Notes under the pieces: model-generated
Databases searched by the model: none
What the model was told of the DNA's origin: nothing
Seen by the model: the letters and a program-made list of their open reading frames with translations, nothing else
Position numbers and translations under genes: made by a program
From: an uncultured Pelagibacteraceae bacterium
Lineage (GTDB): Bacteria; Pseudomonadota; Alphaproteobacteria; Pelagibacterales; Pelagibacteraceae
Direction of reading: 5' to 3'
Length of the DNA stretch: 64,000 nucleotides
NCBI GenBank assembly: GCA_902588975.1
Contig: CACIRJ010000002.1
Coordinates: forward strand, 79,083-143,082
Shown here: positions 10,367 through 19,239 of the stretch, piece by piece
Layout: every line of letters begins with the position of its first letter
Position numbering within the stretch: the stretch's first letter is position 1

Positions 10367-11517
10367 TGGGTCTTCATTTTAGTAAAGAAGAATTCTCAAA
10401 TAGAAAAGAAAAAACACTTAACTCTATGAAAAATGAGGGTGTAGATGCTATTATTATGTTTAGACAAGAGTCTATGTATTGGCTCACTGGTTATGACACT
10501 TTCGGATATGTTTTTTTTCAAGCATTAGTTTTAGATCAAAAAGGTAATGTAATATTATTAACTAGAGCCCCTGATTTAAGGCAAGCTCAAAACACTTCCA
10601 ATATCAGTGATATCAGAATTTGGGTTGATAAAGATGGTGCTAATCCTGCTGATGATCTCAAAATAATTTTAGATGAGTTAAATTTAAAAGGAAAAAATAT
10701 TGGTATTGAATATGAAGCATACGGGCTAACAGGAAGAAATGCATTAAGACTTAATACAGTTTTACAAAACTATTGCTCAATTGAGGATAAGTCGGAATTA
10801 ATAACAAAACTAAGGGTAATTAAATCTAATGAAGAAATTAGTTATGTAAAAAAGGCAGCAAATTTGGCTGACAAAGCTTTAGATGAAGTTTGGAAGCATG
10901 CAAAAACAGGTGTAAGTGAATCTAAAATTTTAGCTGAAATGAACAGAGTTATATTTGAAGGAGGCGGAGATTATCCTGCAAATGAATTTATTATAGGATC
11001 TGGAAAGAATGCCCTACTCTGTCGTTATCAAGCAGAAAAACAAATACTTAATAATCCAGATCAGTTGACCATTGAATGGGCTGGAACCTATAGGCACTAT
11101 CATTCAGCAATGTTTAGAACAATACCAATAGGAAAAGCAGATCCAAAACATCATAAAATGCATGAGGCTTGTGTTGAAGCTCTTGCAAATTGTGAAAATA
11201 AATTAAAACCTGGAAATAAAATTGGAGAAGTTTTTGATATTCATGCAAAAACCTTTGATGATCATGGCTTTAAAAATTCAAGAATGAATGCTTGTGGCTA
11301 CTCATTAGGAGCAACATTTTCTCCAAACTGGATGGATTGGCCAATGTTATACACAGGAAATCCATATGAGATTAGGCCAGGAAATGTATTCTTTATGCAT
11401 ATGATATTGATGGACTCTGAAAATCAATTAGCTATGAACTTAGGTGAAACTTATTTAGTAACTGAAAGTGGAAACGAGAGATTGGGTAAACAAAAATTAG
11501 ATTTAGTGGTTCTTTAA
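10366..11517 (+). CDS. M24-family Xaa-Pro aminopeptidase-like hydrolase
   Basis: Creatinase N-domain plus pita-bread C-domain (IKSNEEISYVKKAANLADKAL, HYHSAMFRT, NACGYSLGATF). Confidence 0.88.
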   Translation: MGLHFSKEEFSNRKEKTLNSMKNEGVDAIIMFRQESMYWLTGYDTFGYVFFQALVLDQKGNVILLTRAPDLRQAQNTSNISDIRIWVDKDGANPADDLKIILDELNLKGKNIGIEYEAYGLTGRNALRLNTVLQNYCSIEDKSELITKLRVIKSNEEISYVKKAANLADKALDEVWKHAKTGVSESKILAEMNRVIFEGGGDYPANEFIIGSGKNALLCRYQAEKQILNNPDQLTIEWAGTYRHYHSAMFRTIPIGKADPKHHKMHEACVEALANCENKLKPGNKIGEVFDIHAKTFDDHGFKNSRMNACGYSLGATFSPNWMDWPMLYTGNPYEIRPGNVFFMHMILMDSENQLAMNLGETYLVTESGNERLGKQKLDLVVL

Positions 11518-11544
11518 ACTGAAATTTTTTGATAACATTTAGAT

Positions 11545-12486
11545 GTGAAGCAAATTTTAACAATCCTTTTTTTATATGTTCTTTTAGTAACAAATATTTC
11601 TAAAGCAAAAACTATTCAAATAGCAAAAGGAATGGTCTTTGAAGTTCCTTATAAATACAAAAGTATAGAAATTAAATATAGACAAATAGAAAAATTAATT
11701 TCCCAGTTTCCTAATTTAAAAACAGTAATAAAGAGCAAAGAGTATGAAGAGTATCTGAAAATTTTAGGGGTGGGTAAAAATAGCAAATTAATTATTATAG
11801 TTGAGAACCAGGAAGCTTTGAAATTATTTGAAAAAATATCAACTTCAAAAGGAATTGAAGATTTAATAACTCAATATTCCAATTTACAAGCAGGGCCAAT
11901 TACAAAACATTTAGAGAAAACATTAACGCCTGAAATTAGAAAAAAACTGGACAAAATGTCTGAAAAAGAATTGATAAAATGGTTTGAACATTTTTATGAA
12001 GAACCTGCAAACAGAAAAGTTTTAGATAAGATTACCACAAACTCTATAATACAAATATTAAATGAATATAAATTAAATAAATATGTAATAGTTTTTATAA
12101 TGAATAAAAAAATAGATAGAGAAATATATAAACAAATACAAACAGTTGGTACAAGTAAATGTATTTATAATTTTTATTTCAATTGTAGAGAAAATGGTGA
12201 AGTTAAAGATTATCTTGTAAATGAAATCAAGAATTATATAAGCGAAAATGATGATACTTTAGTTGAAATCAATAACGCTGAGTTTGGAAGAAATAGTAAG
12301 AATAGTTTATTTTTTTATACCCAAATAAATAGCAATTATAAAGATTTAGATTTTAATTCTGAAGGTGAATTGTTACTGTTTAATAGAAATAAAAAACTTG
12401 CAATTGCTGGTAGCACTTGTTTTAAAAACTGCAATAATTTTTCAGATATTATTTATAAAAATCTTTACACATTATTTAGTAAATAA
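11545..12486 (+). CDS. hypothetical secreted protein
   Basis: GTG start; N-terminal signal-like helix (ILTILFLYVLLVTNISKA); no family recognised. Confidence 0.65.
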   Translation: MKQILTILFLYVLLVTNISKAKTIQIAKGMVFEVPYKYKSIEIKYRQIEKLISQFPNLKTVIKSKEYEEYLKILGVGKNSKLIIIVENQEALKLFEKISTSKGIEDLITQYSNLQAGPITKHLEKTLTPEIRKKLDKMSEKELIKWFEHFYEEPANRKVLDKITTNSIIQILNEYKLNKYVIVFIMNKKIDREIYKQIQTVGTSKCIYNFYFNCRENGEVKDYLVNEIKNYISENDDTLVEINNAEFGRNSKNSLFFYTQINSNYKDLDFNSEGELLLFNRNKKLAIAGSTCFKNCNNFSDIIYKNLYTLFSK

Positions 12487-12499
12487 ATTGTAATAAATA

Positions 12500-14689
12500 T
12501 TATTTATTTAGAAATTTTTGTGCTTCCGAAAAATGGACAGCAAAATTCATACCTTCAGTATCTTCTTTATTTAAACCTTGTGTATTTACACCAACAACTT
12601 TGTCTTTATAAAAAAGTGGTCCTCCTGAATTACCTGGATTAATTGCAGCATCTGTTTGGATAAATAAAACTTTACCAGTATCAGTTACACTATAAACACT
12701 AGACTCCATTCTTATTGCACTTATCCATCCTTTTGTAAGTGAAAACTTTCTTCCTTTAGGATGACCTAAAGCTTCTACCAATTCTCCTTGCTTTAATTGA
12801 CCATCAAAGAAGGTTACCGGTTTTCCAACAAAATTTGTTTTTAATAAAGCTAAATCTCTCTTTAAATCTTTTTTAATGACAACAGCTGATGATCTTTTAT
12901 TTGCTTTGTTAGTAACTGTTATTGTAGATGCATTTTCAATAACATGATAGTTGGTAAGTATCTCATCTTTGCTTACAAAAAAACCAGACCCTAAACCATT
13001 ATCTGTTTTTACGATAACAACACTATCAAATCTTTCATCTTTTAGTTCAAATCCTGAACTATTATTTAGTGATGCTGATTTATTGTTTTGTTTTTTTTTA
13101 CCACTAGTTAATTTTTGCCACCAAGATAATTCCTCTTCTTTATCATCTACTGTAGAAATTATATTCAAACTTACATAAAGTTCATTTTTTCCAGGCAATT
13201 CAGTAAAGTTGTTTTCATTTTCAATTAGATTTAAAAATTTATCTGCTGAGATATTAGATAATTTTTGTTTCTGCCATCTTGTTATGTCTTTTTTTTCAGA
13301 ATATTTACTCACTAGAGAGTTATATTTTTTATCTTGTGGATCAATATTATAAGCAGCAGTAAAATTTTTATTTTTTTCGATAGTAATAAATTTTTCTTTA
13401 TAACTATAATCTTTTGATTGTATTACTTGAAATATTGCTTTTTTTTCTGCTTTTATTCCCTGAGTTATGTAAGTGTAATTTCTTAAAACTTCTTTTTCTA
13501 AATAATGTGGAGTAGATGATAGTTTTGCAGACCATCTATTATATCTGTTTTTTGCATTATTTCTTTTTTCACCTGCTGCAGCCTGACCTGCAAGACCTGC
13601 CATTTGATTAAAAATTGACGCCCATCCACCATAAGGATTATAAGATGTTGCTGCAATGGTAGAATTTTGAAAGTTTCTTTCAGCTATCAAATAGTCTCTT
13701 TCTGCACTTCTAAGCTCTGCTTCAATTCTACTTATTTCAGGATTAGGTATAGATTTTGTACCAGCAACATAAGTAGAACCCACCTCATTTTCTGAAACTA
13801 CAGATGAAAATGTATCAAAATCTTTTGGAATAATTATTACTAAATTAGAATTATTTGCAAACAATGTATTAACAGTTTGCTCATCTAAATTATTAATCTC
13901 ATTAAAATCAATTTCATTATTAGGATTAATTTTTGGAAATAATTCTTGATTAACTATCGAATTATTTAAAAAGACAATTTTAAGGTTTTGATTAACATTT
14001 TCTATATTTTGAATTTTGTTTTTAGCTTTTTGTTTTTCAGCTCTTAGTTTTGCATCTCTAATTTTTTTATTTTCAATTTCAGCTAATCTTTGTTGTTTTT
14101 TTAATTCTTTTTCTCTTCGTTTTTTTTCTAAATCAGCTAGTCTTTTTTCCTTTTTGAGTTGTTGTTTAATTTTATTAGCTATCTTCTTCTTCTCTTGCTC
14201 TTCTTTTCTTTTTTTAATATCAGCTAATCTTTGTTGTTTCTTTAATTCTTGTTCTTTTTTTCTGGCTAGAATTTTATCCTTTTTTTCTTTTTTTCTTTGT
14301 TTGATTTTAGCTAGAATATCCTCATTATCTTTAGAGCTGATTTCAATTTTTTTTGCTTTTTTCTTTATCTCCTCAGAGACTTTTAAAATATTTTCTTCAT
14401 CTTTTTCCTTTGTGTCTGTTTCTACAATTGATATTTCATTATTTTCAGTCTTTGACTCGGACTTTCTAAAATTTTTAAGTTCTAAAAATCTTTCACTTTG
14501 GTTAAAATTAATTATATGAGTAAATTCTTTTTGATTAATTTCTTTACTATTATTAGAACAAATATCATTACCAAATATAGGGTATATGAAGCCTTCTTCA
14601 TCTAAACACAGACTTTCATCTGCATTTAAATTTGAATTAAAAAAAATAAGTAAACAAGCAAAAAAAATAAAGTGTATTTTTTTTTTCAT
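12500..14689 (-). CDS. secreted trypsin-like (S1C/DegP-type) serine protease with long Lys/Glu-rich coiled-coil N-region
   Basis: Signal peptide; catalytic motifs TNYHVIENA (His), RDLALLK (Asp), INPGNSGGPLF (Ser); tandem KKQQRLADIKKRKEE-like repeats. Confidence 0.88.
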   Translation of the reverse strand: MKKKIHFIFFACLLIFFNSNLNADESLCLDEEGFIYPIFGNDICSNNSKEINQKEFTHIINFNQSERFLELKNFRKSESKTENNEISIVETDTKEKDEENILKVSEEIKKKAKKIEISSKDNEDILAKIKQRKKEKKDKILARKKEQELKKQQRLADIKKRKEEQEKKKIANKIKQQLKKEKRLADLEKKRREKELKKQQRLAEIENKKIRDAKLRAEKQKAKNKIQNIENVNQNLKIVFLNNSIVNQELFPKINPNNEIDFNEINNLDEQTVNTLFANNSNLVIIIPKDFDTFSSVVSENEVGSTYVAGTKSIPNPEISRIEAELRSAERDYLIAERNFQNSTIAATSYNPYGGWASIFNQMAGLAGQAAAGEKRNNAKNRYNRWSAKLSSTPHYLEKEVLRNYTYITQGIKAEKKAIFQVIQSKDYSYKEKFITIEKNKNFTAAYNIDPQDKKYNSLVSKYSEKKDITRWQKQKLSNISADKFLNLIENENNFTELPGKNELYVSLNIISTVDDKEEELSWWQKLTSGKKKQNNKSASLNNSSGFELKDERFDSVVIVKTDNGLGSGFFVSKDEILTNYHVIENASTITVTNKANKRSSAVVIKKDLKRDLALLKTNFVGKPVTFFDGQLKQGELVEALGHPKGRKFSLTKGWISAIRMESSVYSVTDTGKVLFIQTDAAINPGNSGGPLFYKDKVVGVNTQGLNKEDTEGMNFAVHFSEAQKFLNK

Positions 14690-14724
14690 TTAGTAGATAA
14701 TACTAAATAAATTTAATTTTTAAA

Positions 14725-15393
14725 ATGAGAATAATTATTATTATTTCGCTTTTCTATTTACACAGTTTAACAGCAAAAGCTGATAATTTACTACCAGAAG
14801 CTTCATATTTACTATCTAGTAAAAAAGAAACTGACAAACTGGTAATGATGAACTCTACAAAAGCAAAAAATTTAGTTTTAAATAATTACGATAAAATCTT
14901 AAATATTGATTTTGAACAAAATTTCAAAGATAAAAATAAAGTAAACGAAATTGAAAATACACTAAAAAAGTGTATCGAAAAAAAATGTTTTAGTAACTTG
15001 ATACCAGTATGGAGAAAGGGAAATCCACCAACAAAGGCTATAGCCCTAGCCTATGCTCAGCTTGTTGATGATTTAATCACTGATAATTTGAAATTAAAAT
15101 ATGAGAACCAAATTAATAGTCTAATCAAAAAAAATGAAAGTGATAATGAGCTCGCAAAGTTAAAAAATGAGACGAATATAGATAAAATTAAAGATCAATT
15201 TCAAAAAAAAATAGTTTCAATGGAAAATGAAAATTCAAAATTAAAAACTACTATTGAGAAGATGCTTATTAATTATCAAAATCAGATTTCAAATCTTAAA
15301 GCTGAAATTAATACTCTCAAATCTAATTTTGACAAAGCATATAATTTAGTACCAAAATCAAAAAGAAAAAAATTAGAAGAAGAAATCGAGTAA
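14725..15393 (+). CDS. hypothetical secreted protein with C-terminal coiled coil
   Basis: Signal peptide MRIIIIISLFYLHSLTAKA; heptad-like KIVSMENENSKLKTTIEKMLINYQNQISNLKAEINTLKSN. Confidence 0.65.
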   Translation: MRIIIIISLFYLHSLTAKADNLLPEASYLLSSKKETDKLVMMNSTKAKNLVLNNYDKILNIDFEQNFKDKNKVNEIENTLKKCIEKKCFSNLIPVWRKGNPPTKAIALAYAQLVDDLITDNLKLKYENQINSLIKKNESDNELAKLKNETNIDKIKDQFQKKIVSMENENSKLKTTIEKMLINYQNQISNLKAEINTLKSNFDKAYNLVPKSKRKKLEEEIE

Positions 15394-15400
15394 ATTAAAT

Positions 15401-15853
15401 TCAACTTTTACAACTAAAGAAAGAAATATATTTTTCATTATCTTTAGTATTCATATTTTTTGTAACTTCGTGAATTAATTCACCTGTTGATCTATTTAAA
15501 AATACTGATTCTGAGTATTTTTTTTCTTTATCTATATTTTTAAATAAAATGGTATCGTTTTTAGCAATTCTAACATTATCTTTACTAATATCTGAATAAG
15601 TATCTATAAATTCTGATAAACCATTAATAGTAAGTTTACTTGGTTGTGCTGCTACAACTTTTAAAACTTTTTTTTTATCTACCTCAATATTGTCTGCAGT
15701 AAAAGTTTGATAATTAAAATCTTTATTTTTGATCATTATTTTTTCTAATTTACAATCAAAAGTAATTTTAAAGTCATGGATGATATCAGTATTTTTGGAA
15801 AAACTAATTGATGATGAAAAAAGTAAAATTACTATCGAAAATATAATTTTCAT
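15401..15853 (-). CDS. hypothetical secreted protein
   Basis: Signal peptide MKIIFSIVILLFSSSISFS; no family recognised. Confidence 0.6.
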   Translation of the reverse strand: MKIIFSIVILLFSSSISFSKNTDIIHDFKITFDCKLEKIMIKNKDFNYQTFTADNIEVDKKKVLKVVAAQPSKLTINGLSEFIDTYSDISKDNVRIAKNDTILFKNIDKEKKYSESVFLNRSTGELIHEVTKNMNTKDNEKYISFFSCKS

Positions 15854-16831
15854 TTATTTACCATATCGTATTTTACTGTGTAAATCGTGTGCACTTAGCC
15901 ACCCATTTTCTAATCTTGGACCTCCAAAATAATCACCGCATAAACCTAATTTTAAAGACTTATTCCATACAGATAATTGCTTAAGTGGTTTTGAATTTGA
16001 TGAATACATCCAGCCATGAATTCTCGAATGATGAATTTTTTTGATTTTTAACTTTGTTAATTTTTCAAATTTTTTAACAAGCTGATTGGTATAATATTTT
16101 CTTTTATTTCTATAATCTTTTGTAAATTTATTGCCGTATTTATAAGTACTTTGAAGTGTCCATAAATCATACTTAAATTTAAATCTTTTCTTACTATTTT
16201 CGTATGCAGCCCAACCAAGCATATCATCATTAAAAAAGTAACTACTATTATTCTGTTTAAGCTTATTGGTAACAATCATAACTGTCAAATTGGCATCCAT
16301 CTTAACTTTTTGATTTAAATAAGATTTATTAAGATATTTTCGTCCTAATTTCTTACTTTGTGGAAATGGGCAAGTCAAAATAAGATTTTTACATTTTTGT
16401 TTTACATCATTTTTGAATGTTAATTCCCAATAGTCGTTTAATCTCTTTACATTTGTAAGCTCATGTTCAAAATTACATTTAATTTTTTTTAATAAATGTT
16501 TGCTAATGGAGTTGTTTCCTTTTGTTCCAATTAATTTTAAATGATTTTTAATTTCTTTGACTGTTTTATGCAGAAATAAATGATTTCCCCCCCACTTTTT
16601 TAAAATTTTTTTCTTAATAAGTTGATTAGTAAATGTTTTAAATTTTGTAGATTTTGGAGAGATATATTGAAGTCCGTGATCAAATCCGACTTTATCTTTA
16701 TATTTTTTAAATGAACTTCTTCCGCCAAAACCTCTTGCTTTATCATAAACTGCAACGGAATATTTTTTATTTAATAATTTTGCTATCGTTGATCCAGAAA
16801 TTCCCGATCCTATGATGCAAAAATCAAGCAT
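15854..16831 (-). CDS. FAD/NAD(P)-binding amine-oxidase-like protein (renalase-like)
   Basis: DFCIIGSGISGSTIAKLL, VYDKARGFGGRSS, LGLCGDYFGGPRLENGWLSAHDL. Confidence 0.82.
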   Translation of the reverse strand: MLDFCIIGSGISGSTIAKLLNKKYSVAVYDKARGFGGRSSFKKYKDKVGFDHGLQYISPKSTKFKTFTNQLIKKKILKKWGGNHLFLHKTVKEIKNHLKLIGTKGNNSISKHLLKKIKCNFEHELTNVKRLNDYWELTFKNDVKQKCKNLILTCPFPQSKKLGRKYLNKSYLNQKVKMDANLTVMIVTNKLKQNNSSYFFNDDMLGWAAYENSKKRFKFKYDLWTLQSTYKYGNKFTKDYRNKRKYYTNQLVKKFEKLTKLKIKKIHHSRIHGWMYSSNSKPLKQLSVWNKSLKLGLCGDYFGGPRLENGWLSAHDLHSKIRYGK

Positions 16832-16849
16832 AATTCACAACTTGATTGA

Positions 16850-18022
16850 TTAACAAAGATACTCAAGTGCCTTAAGTATTCCACCTTTTTTGTAAGGTAT
16901 TTTAGATTTCATTAAACCCATTTCAACACCTGCCAATGTTCCAGCTAACATTAGTTCATTAAAATCACCTAAATGGCCAATTCTAAAAATTTTACCAGCG
17001 ACTTTTGCAAGTCCTGTTCCTAATGACATGTTGTAATGATCTAAAATAGTTTTTCTTAAAAAATCTGCATCATGACCATCTGGAACCATTACAGCTGTTA
17101 ATGAGTCTGAGTATTCTTCTGGATTTTTACAAAGTATTTCTAATCCCCACGAATTGACAGCAACTCTTGTAGCTTCTGCAAATCTTTTGTGTCTTTTAAA
17201 AACATTATCTAAACCTTCTTCTGTAAGCATATTGATTGCTTCATCCAAACCATAGAATAAATTTGTAGCTGGTGTGTAAGGAAAGTAACCTTTTTTATTA
17301 TTTTCTAACATCGGTCCCCAATCCCAATACGATTTTGGTAATTCAGATGTTTTATATGCCTCTAAAGCTTTAGAGCTTATTGCATTAAAAGAAAGTCCTG
17401 GTGGTAATAGTAATCCTTTTTGAGAACCACCAACAGTTACATCAACTTTCCACTCTTCATGTCTATAATCAATAGATCCTAATGAAGATATCGTATCAAC
17501 AAATAATAAAGCTGGATGTTCCGCATTGTCCATAGCTTTTCTAATTTCTCCAATTCTACTTGTTACTCCAGTAGAAGTTTCATTATGTACAGCACAAACT
17601 GCTTTAATTTTTTTATCTTTGTCTTCTTTTAATTTTTGTTCAACAATGTTTGGGTCTACACCTGTTCTCCAGTCACCTTCTACAAAGTCTACTTCAATTT
17701 TAAATTTTTGAGCAATATCCCACCACAGAGTTGAGAAATGTCCAGTTTCAAACATCAAGATTTTATCACCAGCACTTAAAGTGTTTACAAGTGCAGCTTC
17801 CCAAGCACCTGTTCCTGAAGCTGGAAAAATTATTACAGGTTCAGAAGTTTTAAAAATTAATTTTATTCGATCTAAAACTCTTAGTCCTAATTCAGCAAAG
17901 TCTGGTCCTCTATGATCTATAGTTGGATAATCCATAGCTCTTAGAACTCTATCTGGAACGTTTGTTGGTCCTGGAATTTGTAAAAAATGTCTACCAGGTC
18001 TTATATTATTTGAAATTGCCAT
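16850..18022 (-). CDS. serine-glyoxylate / alanine-glyoxylate aminotransferase family protein
   Basis: GRHFLQIPGPTNVPDRVLRAM, TIDHRGPDFAELG, HNETSTGV, GSQKGLLLPPGLSF (PLP Lys). Confidence 0.92.
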   Translation of the reverse strand: MAISNNIRPGRHFLQIPGPTNVPDRVLRAMDYPTIDHRGPDFAELGLRVLDRIKLIFKTSEPVIIFPASGTGAWEAALVNTLSAGDKILMFETGHFSTLWWDIAQKFKIEVDFVEGDWRTGVDPNIVEQKLKEDKDKKIKAVCAVHNETSTGVTSRIGEIRKAMDNAEHPALLFVDTISSLGSIDYRHEEWKVDVTVGGSQKGLLLPPGLSFNAISSKALEAYKTSELPKSYWDWGPMLENNKKGYFPYTPATNLFYGLDEAINMLTEEGLDNVFKRHKRFAEATRVAVNSWGLEILCKNPEEYSDSLTAVMVPDGHDADFLRKTILDHYNMSLGTGLAKVAGKIFRIGHLGDFNELMLAGTLAGVEMGLMKSKIPYKKGGILKALEYLC

Positions 18023-18067
18023 ACCGCTGTATATGCTAAAGAAATTATATAAGCAAATTTATAATGT

Positions 18068-19222
18068 ATGACAAATAGTAGTAATTTAATTGATAGCTTA
18101 GAGGTTTATGTTCTTAATAATCCAGATGAAGTAAAACCACATTGGGTTAGTCACTTTATTGTACCAACAGCTAATGAACTCTTAATTAAAATTAAAACTA
18201 AAGATGGTCATTCAGGATTTGGTTTAGCAACAAGCTATACTGATATTGCTCCTATCATCAAACCATTTTCAAATGGCTTACAAGATTTAATAATTGGAGA
18301 AGATCCATTTTGCCCTGAAAAAATTTATGAAAAAATTTTCAAATTAACAGATACTCGAACCAGTAGCGAAAAAAGTTGGAGCAGAGAAGCATTAATTAGA
18401 ATTTCAGCCGCTTTAGATATTGCTTGTTGGGATTTGATAGGAAAAGCTTCAAACATCCCATTGTATAAATTATTTGGTGGATACAGAAATAAAATTCCTG
18501 TTTATGTAACATGTGCTTACTACAGAGACGGTAAAGATGAAAAAGAACTAAGAGATGAAATAAAAAAATTAATAAATCTTGGTCATCAAAGTTTTAAAGT
18601 TAAAGTTGGAGGGCTTAGTATTAAAGAAGACGCTAAGAGATTAGAAATCATTAGAGATGAAATTGGAGATCAAAAAGGTTTAATGATTGATGTCAATAGA
18701 GCATGGGATCTAAAAACTGCAATTGAAGGTGTAAAAGAATTTGAGAGATTTAATCCTACATGGATTGAAGAACCTGTTAGATGGGAAGATGATAGAAGGA
18801 CTTTAAAACTTTTATCAAAACAAACTAAAATTCCATTATCAGGTGGTGAAAGTGAAATAACTATTTATGGGTGTAGGTCCATGATTGAAGAAGAGGCAAT
18901 ACAAATTTTACAATTTGATTGCACAATGTTTGGTGGTTTTACTAATGGAAAAAAACTTTCTGCACTGTGTGAATTAAATCATATAGATGTAGCACCACAT
19001 CATGATTGTTATATTCATGCACCATTAGTAGCATCAACTCCAGCTGGGAGAATTGTTGAGTCATTTGATGATGAAAGAGATCCTCTTCAAGCACAATTAT
19101 TTGAAAATCCACATAAAATGAGTGATGGATGGATACATTTAAATGAAAAACCTGGTTTAGGTTTAGAGATTTCAGAAACCGCGTTAAAAAAGTTCGGTAA
19201 ACTGGTTTACAAAAATAAATAA
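18068..19222 (+). CDS. mandelate racemase / muconate lactonizing enzyme-family protein (enolase superfamily)
   Basis: SFKVKVGG, LMIDVNRAW, TWIEEPVRWEDD, LSGGESE, VAPHHD. Confidence 0.93.
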   Translation: MTNSSNLIDSLEVYVLNNPDEVKPHWVSHFIVPTANELLIKIKTKDGHSGFGLATSYTDIAPIIKPFSNGLQDLIIGEDPFCPEKIYEKIFKLTDTRTSSEKSWSREALIRISAALDIACWDLIGKASNIPLYKLFGGYRNKIPVYVTCAYYRDGKDEKELRDEIKKLINLGHQSFKVKVGGLSIKEDAKRLEIIRDEIGDQKGLMIDVNRAWDLKTAIEGVKEFERFNPTWIEEPVRWEDDRRTLKLLSKQTKIPLSGGESEITIYGCRSMIEEEAIQILQFDCTMFGGFTNGKKLSALCELNHIDVAPHHDCYIHAPLVASTPAGRIVESFDDERDPLQAQLFENPHKMSDGWIHLNEKPGLGLEISETALKKFGKLVYKNK

Positions 19223-19239
19223 ACCTTTAATTAAGTTTT

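Noticed and set aside
14016-14519. 167-aa + strand ORF rich in Phe/Leu/Ser.
   Set aside because: Antisense shadow of the Lys/Glu-rich repeats of the protease gene; no independent motifs.
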